From: Aurantibacter crassamenti | GTDB lineage: Bacteria; Bacteroidota; Bacteroidia; Flavobacteriales; Flavobacteriaceae | DNA length: 64,000 bases | Direction of reading: 5' to 3' | NCBI RefSeq assembly: GCF_016811105.1 | Contig: NZ_JAFBGM010000001.1 | Span: 62,001 to 126,000, forward strand | Shown here: piece by piece, positions 54,528 through 63,277 of the stretch | How the letters are laid out: the number at the start of each line of letters is the position of its first letter | How positions within the stretch are numbered: position 1 is the first letter of the stretch | Translations under genes and position numbers: made by a program | The notes under the pieces: model-generated | What the model was told of the DNA's origin: nothing | The model's database searches: none | Seen by the model: only the letters and a program-made list of their open reading frames with translations

Positions 54528-54846
54528 TTATTACTATTAAAAAGTTTGTAACTACAACAAACTTACAGTTGCCATTTTAATTGTTAAATTAACCATTTCA
54601 TCCGGGTTATTTTAGTTTCATTTTCTGTACGCTTACTTAAAAAAGTAAAAGGTTTTTATTTTAAAATGGCCTTTTTTTTCGAAATAATTATCGGTGTTTC
54701 ACATCTATAATATGGTGGTTATAAGTTATGAATTAAGCAACTATTACTTCTTAAATTTCTTATTTTTAAACCAAGGTATAATTCTATCATTTAAAACTCA
54801 ATGTCGTTTCAACATAGTGTCAGAACAAAATATATTTACCTATAAT
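54528..54846. other. 319-bp divergent intergenic region
   Basis: Lies between the glycosidase (minus) and the SMR gene (plus). The frame before the SMR start has no family pattern and is taken as leader. A weak AAAAGG/CCTTTT hairpin near 54650-54680 is not clearly functional. Confidence 0.4.
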
Positions 54847-55173
54847 ATGAACTGGATCCTATTAATCATCGCAGGACTTTTTGAAGTAGCGTTTGCTTTT
54901 TGTTTAGGCAAAGCAAAAGAAACAAATGGCAACGAGATGTACTTATGGTATGTAGGGTTTCTAATAACGTTATGCATCAGCATGACACTATTAATAAAAG
55001 CTACACAAACATTACCAATAGGCACAGCATATGCTGTGTGGACCGGAATTGGAGCGGTTGGAACTGTATTGGTGGGCATATTTATTTTCAAAGAACCAAC
55101 AACATTATCAAGAGTGTTTTTTTTGACAACCTTAATTTTATCAATAGTTGGTTTAAAAATAGTATCGCACTAG
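54847..55173 (+). CDS. SMR-family small multidrug/guanidinium-type exporter, SugE/Gdx-like
   Basis: 108 residues, four helices, starting at ATG 54847 (upstream in-frame ATGs would add unrelated sequence). Conserved E13 in IAGLFEVAFAF; the helix-3 stretch LPIGTAYAVWTGIGAVGT is SugE/Gdx-like, as is the IVGLKIVSH end. In Gdx proteins a Trp follows E13 by three residues; here it is F16. Substrate thus uncertain (guanidinium or other cationic amine). 32 bp upstream of a PLP decarboxylase, suggesting export of an amine made by it. Confidence 0.88.
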   Translation: MNWILLIIAGLFEVAFAFCLGKAKETNGNEMYLWYVGFLITLCISMTLLIKATQTLPIGTAYAVWTGIGAVGTVLVGIFIFKEPTTLSRVFFLTTLILSIVGLKIVSH

Positions 55174-55205
55174 ACTAATAAATATCATTAACGACAATCA
55201 GAAAC

Positions 55206-56699
55206 ATGGAAAAGCGAGATAATTCTATTGAAATTAACAAGGCAGAATTTCAAAAAATTGGATATAAACTTATCGATACTATTTCTGAATTTTTGGTTGA
55301 CATTTCTGATAAACCTGTAACAACCAGTAAGTCACCAAAAGAGCTTCAAAAAATATTAGGTAATTTGTCGTTACCAGAAAACGGAACATCGGCTGAGGCA
55401 TTACTTGAATCAACTTCAAAATTAGTTTTAGATCATTCTTTATTTAACGGTCATCCTAAATTTTTTGGATTTATCACCTCTTCGGCAGCTCCGATTGGCG
55501 CATTGGCAGATTTGTTAGCTTCATCTGTTAATGCAAATGTGGGTGGACAAATACTAAGCCCAATAGCTACTGAAATAGAAAAACAAACGATTAAGTGGTT
55601 GGCTGAATTTATTGGTGTATCATCAAACTATGGTGGAGTTTTAGTTAGTGGAGGTAACATGGCTAATTTTACTGCTTTTTTAGCGGCAAGAACTGCAAAA
55701 GCACCCAAAAAAATTAAAGAAGAAGGACTTTCAAATTCCAACAATAAACTAATTACTTACTGTTCAAAATCAACGCATACATGGATTGATAAAGCTGCTA
55801 TTTTATTTGGTCATGGCTCCAACTCTGTTCGGTGGATACCCACTGACGCATCAAATAAAATGGATAATGAAGTTTTAGAACAAACCATTAAAGATGATTT
55901 AAAACAAGGTCATCAACCATTTATGGTAGTAGGCACGGCAGGAGATGTTAGTACAGGAGTAATTGATAATCTTGAAACAATTGCCACAATTTCAAAAAAG
56001 TATAATTTATGGTTTCATATAGATGGTGCATACGGAATTCCCGCTGCAATCATTCCTGAATTAAAAGTGCTATTTAAAGGTGTAAAAGAAGCGGACTCCA
56101 TAGCGTTAGATCCGCACAAATGGTTATACAGCCCTTTAGAAGCGGGCTGCACTTTAGTTAAGAATCCAAAGCATCTTATTGACACCTATAGTTCACATCC
56201 TGAATATTATAATTTTAGTTTGACAGAAGAAGGTGGTTCGCTCAATTACTTTGAATACGGACTTCAAAACTCACGTGGCTTTAGAGCCTTAAAGGTTTGG
56301 CTAGCATTACAACAAATTGGAAGCAACGGATACATCAAACTAATAAGAGAAGATATAGAATTATCAAAATATTTCTATGCATTAGCAGCACAGCATAATG
56401 AGTTAGAACCAATAACTCAAAACTTAAGCATTACTACGCTGCGATATATCCCTGAAAATTTAGCAATAAAAGACGAACAGAAAGAAACTTATTTAAACAA
56501 CTTAAATGAAGAATTAGTGACCGTATTGCAAGGAGGCGGTGAACTATTTTTATCAAATGCCATTGTAGCAAAAAAATATTGTTTGAGAACTTGTATCGTA
56601 AACTTTAGAACCACAAAAAAAGATATTGAAGAGTGTATTACTATAATTGTTAATCAAGGTCGAAAAACACATCAAAAGCTTCTAGATAAACCACTTTAA
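55206..56699 (+). CDS. PLP-dependent group II amino-acid decarboxylase
   Basis: 497 residues. PLP-binding K305 in SIALDPHKWLYSPLE, the His-Asp pair in WFHIDGAYGIPAA, and SGGNMANFTAFLAAR and GTAGDVSTGVIDNLE earlier, all in the order of aromatic-L-amino-acid/glutamate-type group II decarboxylases. The exact amino acid is not predicted. Follows the SMR gene closely, so a decarboxylate-and-export module is likely. Confidence 0.93.
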   Translation: MEKRDNSIEINKAEFQKIGYKLIDTISEFLVDISDKPVTTSKSPKELQKILGNLSLPENGTSAEALLESTSKLVLDHSLFNGHPKFFGFITSSAAPIGALADLLASSVNANVGGQILSPIATEIEKQTIKWLAEFIGVSSNYGGVLVSGGNMANFTAFLAARTAKAPKKIKEEGLSNSNNKLITYCSKSTHTWIDKAAILFGHGSNSVRWIPTDASNKMDNEVLEQTIKDDLKQGHQPFMVVGTAGDVSTGVIDNLETIATISKKYNLWFHIDGAYGIPAAIIPELKVLFKGVKEADSIALDPHKWLYSPLEAGCTLVKNPKHLIDTYSSHPEYYNFSLTEEGGSLNYFEYGLQNSRGFRALKVWLALQQIGSNGYIKLIREDIELSKYFYALAAQHNELEPITQNLSITTLRYIPENLAIKDEQKETYLNNLNEELVTVLQGGGELFLSNAIVAKKYCLRTCIVNFRTTKKDIEECITIIVNQGRKTHQKLLDKPL

Positions 56700-56784
56700 C
56701 AAATAGAACGACAACAAATCAATCTTTAATACTTTAAATATTGTGGAATATCAGAAAGAGTTACACAAAAATTTTAAAAATAAA

Positions 56785-56811
56785 AGCCCCAAAACTATTT
56801 GTTAAGGGGCT
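56785..56811 (-). terminator. Terminator of the DUF4382 gene
   Basis: AGCCCC (56785-56790) and GGGGCT (56806-56811) with T-rich sequence following on the minus strand. Confidence 0.65.
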
Positions 56812-56838
56812 CGGTATACTAACTGATATAAAACGGAA

Positions 56839-57786
56839 TTATTTAGTGCCAGTAATACTTACATTAGCACTAATCTGAATTGCTGAAGTAACACTTATAC
56901 TTCCAAGATTCAAACCAGTAGTAGATTCTGCTTCTAACAATGAATTAAAAGCAAATGCATTATTGTTTTTTGAGTATGACACAAATACAAGTTCATATTC
57001 TCCATTTGCTAAAAAATTCAAACTGTATGCGTTATTCAATCCACTTAATTCAGAACTGGTAATCGCATTAGCAAAAACTATATTACTTTCTCCTTGTCCT
57101 TTTGTTTCAACATCGGCATCAAAACTTCCTTTTTTGTAGGCGTAAACAATAATTTTATCTGAATTATCACCAGCGTCATTAACTGATCCAGATATTTTGC
57201 CAGTCATTTCTTGATTTACAGTTCTGATTCCTGCCGACAGTTCAGTCATTGAAACAAACTCAAAATTATTCGATACGCTTCCTTGCTCTTCTTTAATAGT
57301 TTTTCTCAAATCAAAATCAAGAACAATCTCGTTCGTACTTGACGCAAATATCTCAAACGTATCATTTATTTGAATTGTATTTGCCGTTGCTTCCAGTTGG
57401 TCTTTTTGCCCATTGGCCATTTCAATATAACATCCCGGAGCATTTCCAGCTGCATCGGTAGCATAATCTAATTCAAGTTCAATACTGGAATAAGAAGCTG
57501 CTTTAAGTTCTAAGTTTCCTAAGGTTTTGGTCTTTCCGTTTACCAAAGCTGCTAAGTCAAAGGTAGTTTTACTAAATCCTTCTAAAGAAACACCATCAAC
57601 TTTAACGCTTGAAACCGTTATAAATACGGCCTCTGCATTGGCATTATCTATAGGTGCATCAGTAATCTTGAAAGTCGTATCATAAGATTGTGCTTCCACG
57701 TTTGCATCACTATCATCTTTACTACACGCCACTAACATGATTGCTGAAGTCAAAATAACAGCACTTAATTTTAAATAATTTTTCAT
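56839..57786 (-). CDS. DUF4382-domain lipoprotein
   Basis: 315 residues. Lipoprotein signal (ILTSAIMLVAC, Cys21) then the DUF4382 domain (TTFKITDAPIDNANAEAVFITVSSVKVDG, NGKTKTLGNLELKAASYSSIELELDYA, TNEIVLDFDLRKTI) in residues about 35-195. The C-terminal third is a carboxypeptidase-regulatory-like beta fold (GKISGSVNDAGDNSDKIIVYAYKKG). No enzymatic role known; probably surface or periplasmic. Confidence 0.88.
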   Translation of the reverse strand: MKNYLKLSAVILTSAIMLVACSKDDSDANVEAQSYDTTFKITDAPIDNANAEAVFITVSSVKVDGVSLEGFSKTTFDLAALVNGKTKTLGNLELKAASYSSIELELDYATDAAGNAPGCYIEMANGQKDQLEATANTIQINDTFEIFASSTNEIVLDFDLRKTIKEEQGSVSNNFEFVSMTELSAGIRTVNQEMTGKISGSVNDAGDNSDKIIVYAYKKGSFDADVETKGQGESNIVFANAITSSELSGLNNAYSLNFLANGEYELVFVSYSKNNNAFAFNSLLEAESTTGLNLGSISVTSAIQISANVSITGTK

Positions 57787-58204
57787 AAGGTTTTACTATT
57801 TTAAGATTTGTAGCCTATTGAACAAATGAAAAGTCATTTACCCTAAAAAAAAAGTGTTAATTTTTAATATAATCAACTAATTCATCAAGAATTCAGCGTG
57901 AGTTGAAAAGCACCTATTTAAACTATAGCAGTGCTTCACAAGCATCTTTAAGAAAAACAGCAGACTTGATTAAATTTTTACCAATTAGCGTAAATAATTG
58001 CACAAATTGGGGTCATTTCTAGGTTAAAAAGAGAGTAGAATATTATAATGTTTTGAATTTTCACTACAATTCCACTCAATAAATGAATGTATTTTTTGTT
58101 GAAAGTAAATATTATGGGTGAGTCGAATAATGAGAAATAATTTACCACCTGTAAACAACTCTAAAGCTAGAAATCATGAATTACTTAGAAAGTATTCCAA
58201 TAAA
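57787..58204. other. 418-bp spacer between DUF4382 and SDR genes
   Basis: No gene found on either strand. AAGCAC (57908-57913) and GTGCTT (57931-57936) form a weak hairpin. It should contain the DUF4382 promoter and the 3' end of the long minus-strand operon. Confidence 0.4.
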
Positions 58205-58885
58205 CTACGGCGTACTATTACTTACTTGTAAAAGTTTACCGTTGTACAGTTTGTTTCCGGTAAGTGCAAATTCTTTAATATATGAAGCCATTTCTAAGGC
58301 AGTAGTAGGAGCTTCATATCCGGGAAAAGCTTCTTGAAGCATTTCGGTCTGTACAGCACCTAATGCCAATACATTAAAAGATGGTCCTGTTTCTTTAAAT
58401 TCTTCAGCCCATAATTCTGTAAGTGTTATTACAGCTCCTTTACTTGAGCTATAGGCCGAAAGACCGGGGAACTTCATACTACCTTGAACTCCACCCATAG
58501 AACTGACAGTTATTACATGGCCACTTTTAGGCATTTTAGGTATTACAATTCTAGTAACATCAGCAACACCATAAACATTGACCTTATAAACTTCTTCAAA
58601 CTCTTTAGAAGTGGTTTCTAAAAAAGGTTTATTGAGTAATCTACCTGCATTATTAATAAGTACATCAACCGTTGACCATTTTGTATTTAAGAAATTCTGA
58701 AGTGTTTTTAAGTCATCTGCACTAGATAAATCAAAAGGAAATGAAATAATGTTCTTATGATTTAAACTTTCTATTGTAGAAGCATTTCTAGATAATGCTA
58801 AAACCTGATGACCATTATCTGCAAAAAGACGAGCTAGCTCATAACCTATACCTCTGCTAGTACCTGTAATAATTACATTAGCCAT
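58205..58885 (-). CDS. Short-chain dehydrogenase/reductase (SDR)
   Basis: 226 residues. NAD(P)-binding IITGTSRGIGYELARLF, the NNAG motif in VLINNAGRLLNK, catalytic Tyr-Lys in AYSSSKGAVI, Ser in VSSMGG. Substrate unknown. Its ATG overlaps the last base of the M28 stop, so translation is coupled. Last gene of the minus-strand run from porV. Confidence 0.92.
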   Translation of the reverse strand: MANVIITGTSRGIGYELARLFADNGHQVLALSRNASTIESLNHKNIISFPFDLSSADDLKTLQNFLNTKWSTVDVLINNAGRLLNKPFLETTSKEFEEVYKVNVYGVADVTRIVIPKMPKSGHVITVSSMGGVQGSMKFPGLSAYSSSKGAVITLTELWAEEFKETGPSFNVLALGAVQTEMLQEAFPGYEAPTTALEMASYIKEFALTGNKLYNGKLLQVSNSTP

Positions 58886-59913
58886 TAGTTGTATTTAATT
58901 TCTTTGATAGGAGCATTTACAATACCTTCTACAGCAGGAATAGTTTTATTGACAACTTCCGCCATATGATCAAAATTCATAATACTTGACTCATCACCTA
59001 CTTTATGATAATGATCAAAATTAGTGAAGTCAAAAGTGCAAAATGTTTGTGACGGCACATTAAACTCTAAATGAAATGCGTAGTTATCTGAGCGTTTAAA
59101 TAAATTCATCTGGGCCGCTGAAGGCAAATAGCCTATTAAATTTTCGTTTGCATATTTATTTGCTACAGCAGCTAAATTTGACATTTGATACCCCGTAACA
59201 TACATGAAGTAATCTTTATTTTGAAGTGGCACGCCTACCATCTCAAAATTTAGCATTGTATACAAGTTAATATCTTGCTTTTTAAGTCTTTCAGCTAAAT
59301 GTTTTGAACCTAATAGACCTTTCTCTTCTGCAGTAAAGAGGGCAAAAATTATACTACGTTTATTTGATTTATTAGCACTGAAATATCGTGCTAATTCTAA
59401 AACTGTAGTGGTACCCGAAGCATTATCATTTGCGCCATTTGCAATTGAATCTTGTCCAACAGCTTGTGCAGTTCCTATATGATCATAATGCGCGCCTAAA
59501 ATTACAATCTCATTTTTGAGATTCTCATCGTTTCCTTCTAAAAAACCAACCATATTATAGGCTGTGCCCTCGAAGTTTGTTAATGTATCGCGATAAGATG
59601 AGAAGTAAGACGGAATTCCGTTTTCCTTAAATGTATATTCAATAAGGTTCGCTGCTTTGGCTATACCTTCAGATCCTGCCTCACGACCCATTAATTCATC
59701 TGAGGCCAAAAAAGAAATAATCTTACCAACGTTCTCTGAAGTTGAGAAGGTGGTAAGATTAGTAACTGTTTTTTCTGTTGCTGACTGAATTGCATTGCCT
59801 TTCAAATCATCTGTAGATGATTGAATACTAGCTGGATCAGTAGTTCTCAATTTAGAAGTACCACATGCAAAAAAAACTGTCGCAATACATACTACGAATA
59901 TTTTTTTCATCAT
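58885..59913 (-). CDS. M28-family zinc aminopeptidase lipoprotein
   Basis: 342 residues. Lipobox (TVFFAC, Cys17), so membrane-anchored. Zinc and catalytic motifs of M28: ILGAHYDHIG, GANDNASGTTTVLELA, FTAEEKGLLGS, and a late HYHKVGDE. It trims N-terminal residues from peptides in the envelope. Follows the PDH E2 gene after 43 bp; overlaps the SDR start by one base. Confidence 0.92.
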   Translation of the reverse strand: MMKKIFVVCIATVFFACGTSKLRTTDPASIQSSTDDLKGNAIQSATEKTVTNLTTFSTSENVGKIISFLASDELMGREAGSEGIAKAANLIEYTFKENGIPSYFSSYRDTLTNFEGTAYNMVGFLEGNDENLKNEIVILGAHYDHIGTAQAVGQDSIANGANDNASGTTTVLELARYFSANKSNKRSIIFALFTAEEKGLLGSKHLAERLKKQDINLYTMLNFEMVGVPLQNKDYFMYVTGYQMSNLAAVANKYANENLIGYLPSAAQMNLFKRSDNYAFHLEFNVPSQTFCTFDFTNFDHYHKVGDESSIMNFDHMAEVVNKTIPAVEGIVNAPIKEIKYN

Positions 59914-59956
59914 GATTTTCTTCCCTACTTTATTGCAAACAATACTGGTTAATAAC

Positions 59957-61570
59957 TTAAGCCAGCATAGTAACAGGATTCTCTAAATAAGCTTTTAACG
60001 TCAATAAGAATTGCGACCCAGTTGCACCATCAACAGTTCTGTGATCACAAGCCAAAGTAACTTTCATAGTTTTACCAACTACAATTTCACCTTTTCTTAC
60101 AACTGGCTTTTCAACAATAGCACCTACTGATAAAATAGCAGAATTTGGTTGATTGATAATTGAGGTAAACTCAACAATACCAAACATTCCTAAATTAGAA
60201 ACCGTAAATGTACTTCCGTCCATTTCAGCTGGAGTCAATTTTTTAACTCTAGCTCTACCTGCCAAATCTTTTACAGAAGCACCAATCTGAGTTAAACTCA
60301 TTTGGTCTGTAAATTTAAGCACAGGTACAACCAAACCATCATCAACTGCAACCGCTACTCCAACATTTACATGATGATTATATCTTGTAGTATCACCGTT
60401 CCAGGTTGTATTTACTTGTGGATGTTTTTTCAACGCCATTGCGCATGCTTTTACCACCATGTCATTGAAAGACACTTTGGTATCTGGCAAATCGTTTATT
60501 TGCAAACGAGAAGCCCAAGCATTATCCATATCAACTTCAATAGTTAAATAATAATGTGGTGCTGTAAATTTAGATTCACTCAAACGCTTAGCAATAGTTT
60601 TACGCATTTGTGAATTTTTCACCTCTTCAGTGCTTTCTTCACCTACTGGTAAATTCACTGGCATTGCTGCCACAGCACTTGATGCTGTAACATCTGCTGC
60701 CGGTTTAGAAGCAGCTTTTTGAGATGGCTGATAATTCTCAACATCTTTTTTAATGATACGGCCATTATCACCACTACCATTTACACTACTTAAATCAATT
60801 CCTTTATCAGCAGCTATCTTTTTAGCTAATGGCGAGGCAAAAATTCGTTGCCCATCATTTGTGGTTGTTGACTTTGCTTCAGTAGAAGTTTCAACTTCAG
60901 GTTCCGATTTTGTTTGTTCTTTTTCTTTGGATGCACTTGCAGGTGCACCCGCAGAACTTAATACGGCTGCAACATCAGTACCTTTAGGTCCGATAACCGC
61001 TAAAACATCATCAACAGGAGCAGATTCACCTTCTTGAATACCAATATGTAAAAGAATACCATTATAGAATGACTCAAATTCCATTGTGGCTTTATCCGTT
61101 TCAATTTCAGCAAGAATATCGCCTTCTTCAACTTCATCACCAACCTTTTTTAACCAAGTAGCAACAGTACCTTCTTCCATGGTATCACTAAGTCGAGGCA
61201 TTTTAATTACCTCAACACCTTCAGGAATTTCTGCTGCAGCACTTGGAGTAGATTCAGCAACTTGTTCTTCAACTTTAGGCTCCTCTACTGTCTCAGTAGC
61301 AGATCCATTTAATAAGCCTGAAATATCTTCACCTTTCTCACCTATAATTGCTAATAGCGAATCTACTGGAGCTCCATCACCCTCTTCAATACCGATATGC
61401 AAAAGCGTACCTTCATGAAAAGACTCAAACTCCATAGTAGCTTTATCCGTTTCAATTTCAGCAAGAATATCGCCTTCTTCGATTTTATCACCTACTTTTT
61501 TCAACCATTTAGCAACAGTACCTTCTTCCATGGTATCGCTAAGACGGGGCATATTTATTACTTCGGCCAT
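59957..61570 (-). CDS. pdhC: Pyruvate dehydrogenase E2, dihydrolipoamide acetyltransferase
   Basis: 537 residues. Two N-terminal lipoyl domains with lipoylated K43 and K160 (both IETDKATMEFES), Ala/Pro/Glu-rich linkers, a peripheral-subunit-binding domain (ASPLAKKIAADKGIDL...GRIIKKDVENY, about 245-285) and a catalytic domain ending with H510 and D514 in DHRTVDGATGSQF. It passes the acetyl group to CoA. Six bp after pdhA, as expected for one operon; E1-beta is not in the window. Confidence 0.95.
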   Translation of the reverse strand: MAEVINMPRLSDTMEEGTVAKWLKKVGDKIEEGDILAEIETDKATMEFESFHEGTLLHIGIEEGDGAPVDSLLAIIGEKGEDISGLLNGSATETVEEPKVEEQVAESTPSAAAEIPEGVEVIKMPRLSDTMEEGTVATWLKKVGDEVEEGDILAEIETDKATMEFESFYNGILLHIGIQEGESAPVDDVLAVIGPKGTDVAAVLSSAGAPASASKEKEQTKSEPEVETSTEAKSTTTNDGQRIFASPLAKKIAADKGIDLSSVNGSGDNGRIIKKDVENYQPSQKAASKPAADVTASSAVAAMPVNLPVGEESTEEVKNSQMRKTIAKRLSESKFTAPHYYLTIEVDMDNAWASRLQINDLPDTKVSFNDMVVKACAMALKKHPQVNTTWNGDTTRYNHHVNVGVAVAVDDGLVVPVLKFTDQMSLTQIGASVKDLAGRARVKKLTPAEMDGSTFTVSNLGMFGIVEFTSIINQPNSAILSVGAIVEKPVVRKGEIVVGKTMKVTLACDHRTVDGATGSQFLLTLKAYLENPVTMLA

Positions 61571-61576
61571 TCTATT

Positions 61577-62572
61577 TTATTTATGTTGTACAAACGGAAA
61601 ATCATCTTGCTCATAAACCATATCGTACAATTGATTTACTGGCGGATACTCTGATTCTTCTGCGAATTTCTCACATTCTAAAACCAAAGCTTTTACACGC
61701 TTGTTTATTTCTTTAATTTCATCTTCAGTGGCATAACCCTCCGTATTTATTATTTCTAATACTTGCGAAATTGGGTCAATCTTCTTGTATTCTTCAACCT
61801 CATCTTTAGTTCTGTAGTGCTGTGCATCAGACATTGAATGTCCACGATAACGATAAGTCTTCATTTCTAAGAAAGTTGGTCCTCCACCGCTTCTTGCTCT
61901 TTCAACAGCCTTACTCACCTCTTGTGCAACCGCAACAGGATCCATACCGTCAACTGGTCCACAAGGCATTTCATAGCCTAAACCTAATTTCCAGATTTCT
62001 GTTGAGTGTGATGTTCTAGCAACAGAAGTACCCATTGCATAACCATTGTTTTCACAAATAAATACCACTGGTAATTGCCAAAGCATTGCTAGGTTAAAGG
62101 TTTCGTGTAAAGAACCTTGTCTTACAGCACCATCACCCATATAACATAAAGTTACATTATCGCGATTGAAATATTTATCACCAAATGCCATACCTGCACC
62201 CAAAGGAATTTGACCACCAACAATACCATGACCACCGTGAAATCTATGTTCTTTTGAAAAAATATGCATTGAACCACCCATACCTTGTGAAGTACCAGTA
62301 ACTTTACCATAAAGCTCAGCCATCACGCGTTTTGGATCAACCCCCATACCAATAGGCTGTACGTGATTTCTATAAGCAGTTATCATTCTATCTTTAGTCA
62401 GGTCCATTGCATGCAATGACCCAGCCAATACCGCTTCTTGCCCATTATACAAATGCAAGAAACCTCTAACTTTTTGTTGAATATATACTGCTGCAAGCTT
62501 GTCCTCGAACTTTCTCCAGAACAACATATCTTCATACCATTTAAGGTATGTTTCCTTTGTTATCTTATCCAT
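61577..62572 (-). CDS. pdhA: Pyruvate dehydrogenase E1 component, alpha subunit
   Basis: 331 residues. TPP motif GDGAVRQGSLHETFNLAMLW...CENNGYAMGT (GDG...N), the substrate-channel GGSMHIFSKEHRFHGGHGIVGGQIPLGAG and the loop YRGHSMSDAQHYRTKDEV. It decarboxylates pyruvate with E1-beta. Followed directly by the E2 gene. The order porV-cdd-pdhA-pdhC is a known Bacteroidota gene order, from general knowledge. Confidence 0.95.
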   Translation of the reverse strand: MDKITKETYLKWYEDMLFWRKFEDKLAAVYIQQKVRGFLHLYNGQEAVLAGSLHAMDLTKDRMITAYRNHVQPIGMGVDPKRVMAELYGKVTGTSQGMGGSMHIFSKEHRFHGGHGIVGGQIPLGAGMAFGDKYFNRDNVTLCYMGDGAVRQGSLHETFNLAMLWQLPVVFICENNGYAMGTSVARTSHSTEIWKLGLGYEMPCGPVDGMDPVAVAQEVSKAVERARSGGGPTFLEMKTYRYRGHSMSDAQHYRTKDEVEEYKKIDPISQVLEIINTEGYATEDEIKEINKRVKALVLECEKFAEESEYPPVNQLYDMVYEQDDFPFVQHK

Positions 62573-62716
62573 TTACACCTGTTTATTCCAATTTTATAAA
62601 TGCTAGTATTCCGCAGCAAAAATTGACACGAAAAAACAAAAATACATATTAATTTTCAGAAAAAAACAGGCTTTAAAAAGGTTTTCTAGAGATAAATCAT
62701 AAAGTGACTAAAACTA

Positions 62717-63199
62717 CTACAAAAAGGCACTATCAAAGGCAAAAGGAATAAGATCCAAAACAGAATTACATTGAATAACCTGCCCTATTTCACCCATCAT
62801 CAGTATTTCAATAGGTGTTTTTTGTTTTTGTTCATACTCAGCCATAGATTGTCTACAAATACCACAAGAAGTAACAGGTGCATCAACTTTATGATTTTTA
62901 GAAGTTGCAGTTATGGCAATAGCTACTATAGCTACACCTGGATATTTTGCCCCGGCATATAGAATAGCAACACGTTCAGCACAAACACCTGCAGGATACG
63001 AAGCATTCTCTTGATTACTACCTATTACGGTTTTACCATTTTTCAAAAGCACCGCAGCACCCACATGAAATTTGGAATATGGTGCATAAGCATCTTTTCT
63101 AGCGGCAATAGCACTATGCATTAACTTTTGTTGCACAGAAGAAAGTTCTTCAATTGAATCAAACAAATTATAATCGAATACTAATTTTCGTTTTTGCAT
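62717..63199 (-). CDS. cdd: Cytidine deaminase
   Basis: 160 residues. Zinc-site motif CAERVAIL in YPAGVCAERVAIL (Cys and catalytic Glu), and the second Cys pair in TSCGICRQSM. Substrate loop APYSKFHVGAAVL. Converts cytidine/deoxycytidine to uridine/deoxyuridine in pyrimidine salvage. A terminator lies upstream, between it and porV. Confidence 0.95.
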   Translation of the reverse strand: MQKRKLVFDYNLFDSIEELSSVQQKLMHSAIAARKDAYAPYSKFHVGAAVLLKNGKTVIGSNQENASYPAGVCAERVAILYAGAKYPGVAIVAIAITATSKNHKVDAPVTSCGICRQSMAEYEQKQKTPIEILMMGEIGQVIQCNSVLDLIPFAFDSAFL

Positions 63200-63230
63200 A
63201 AATCAATAAGGTATTATTCAAAAATAAGAA

Positions 63231-63254
63231 ACCCTGACGGAGTACCATCAGGGT
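63231..63254 (-). terminator. Terminator of porV
   Basis: ACCCTGACGG (63231-63240) pairs with CCATCAGGGT (63245-63254; one mismatch) over AGTA, with a T-rich tract on the minus strand. Confidence 0.7.
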
Positions 63255-63277
63255 CTAATAAATATCTATTCTTTTAT

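Noticed and set aside
54694-54846. N-terminal extension of the SMR gene
   Set aside because: SMR proteins are about 105-110 residues and start at MNWIL; the extension has no match to the family.
60753-61418. Two Ser/Thr/Pro-rich plus-strand frames
   Set aside because: Antisense to the lipoyl and linker regions of pdhC; repetitive only because the lipoyl domains are duplicated.
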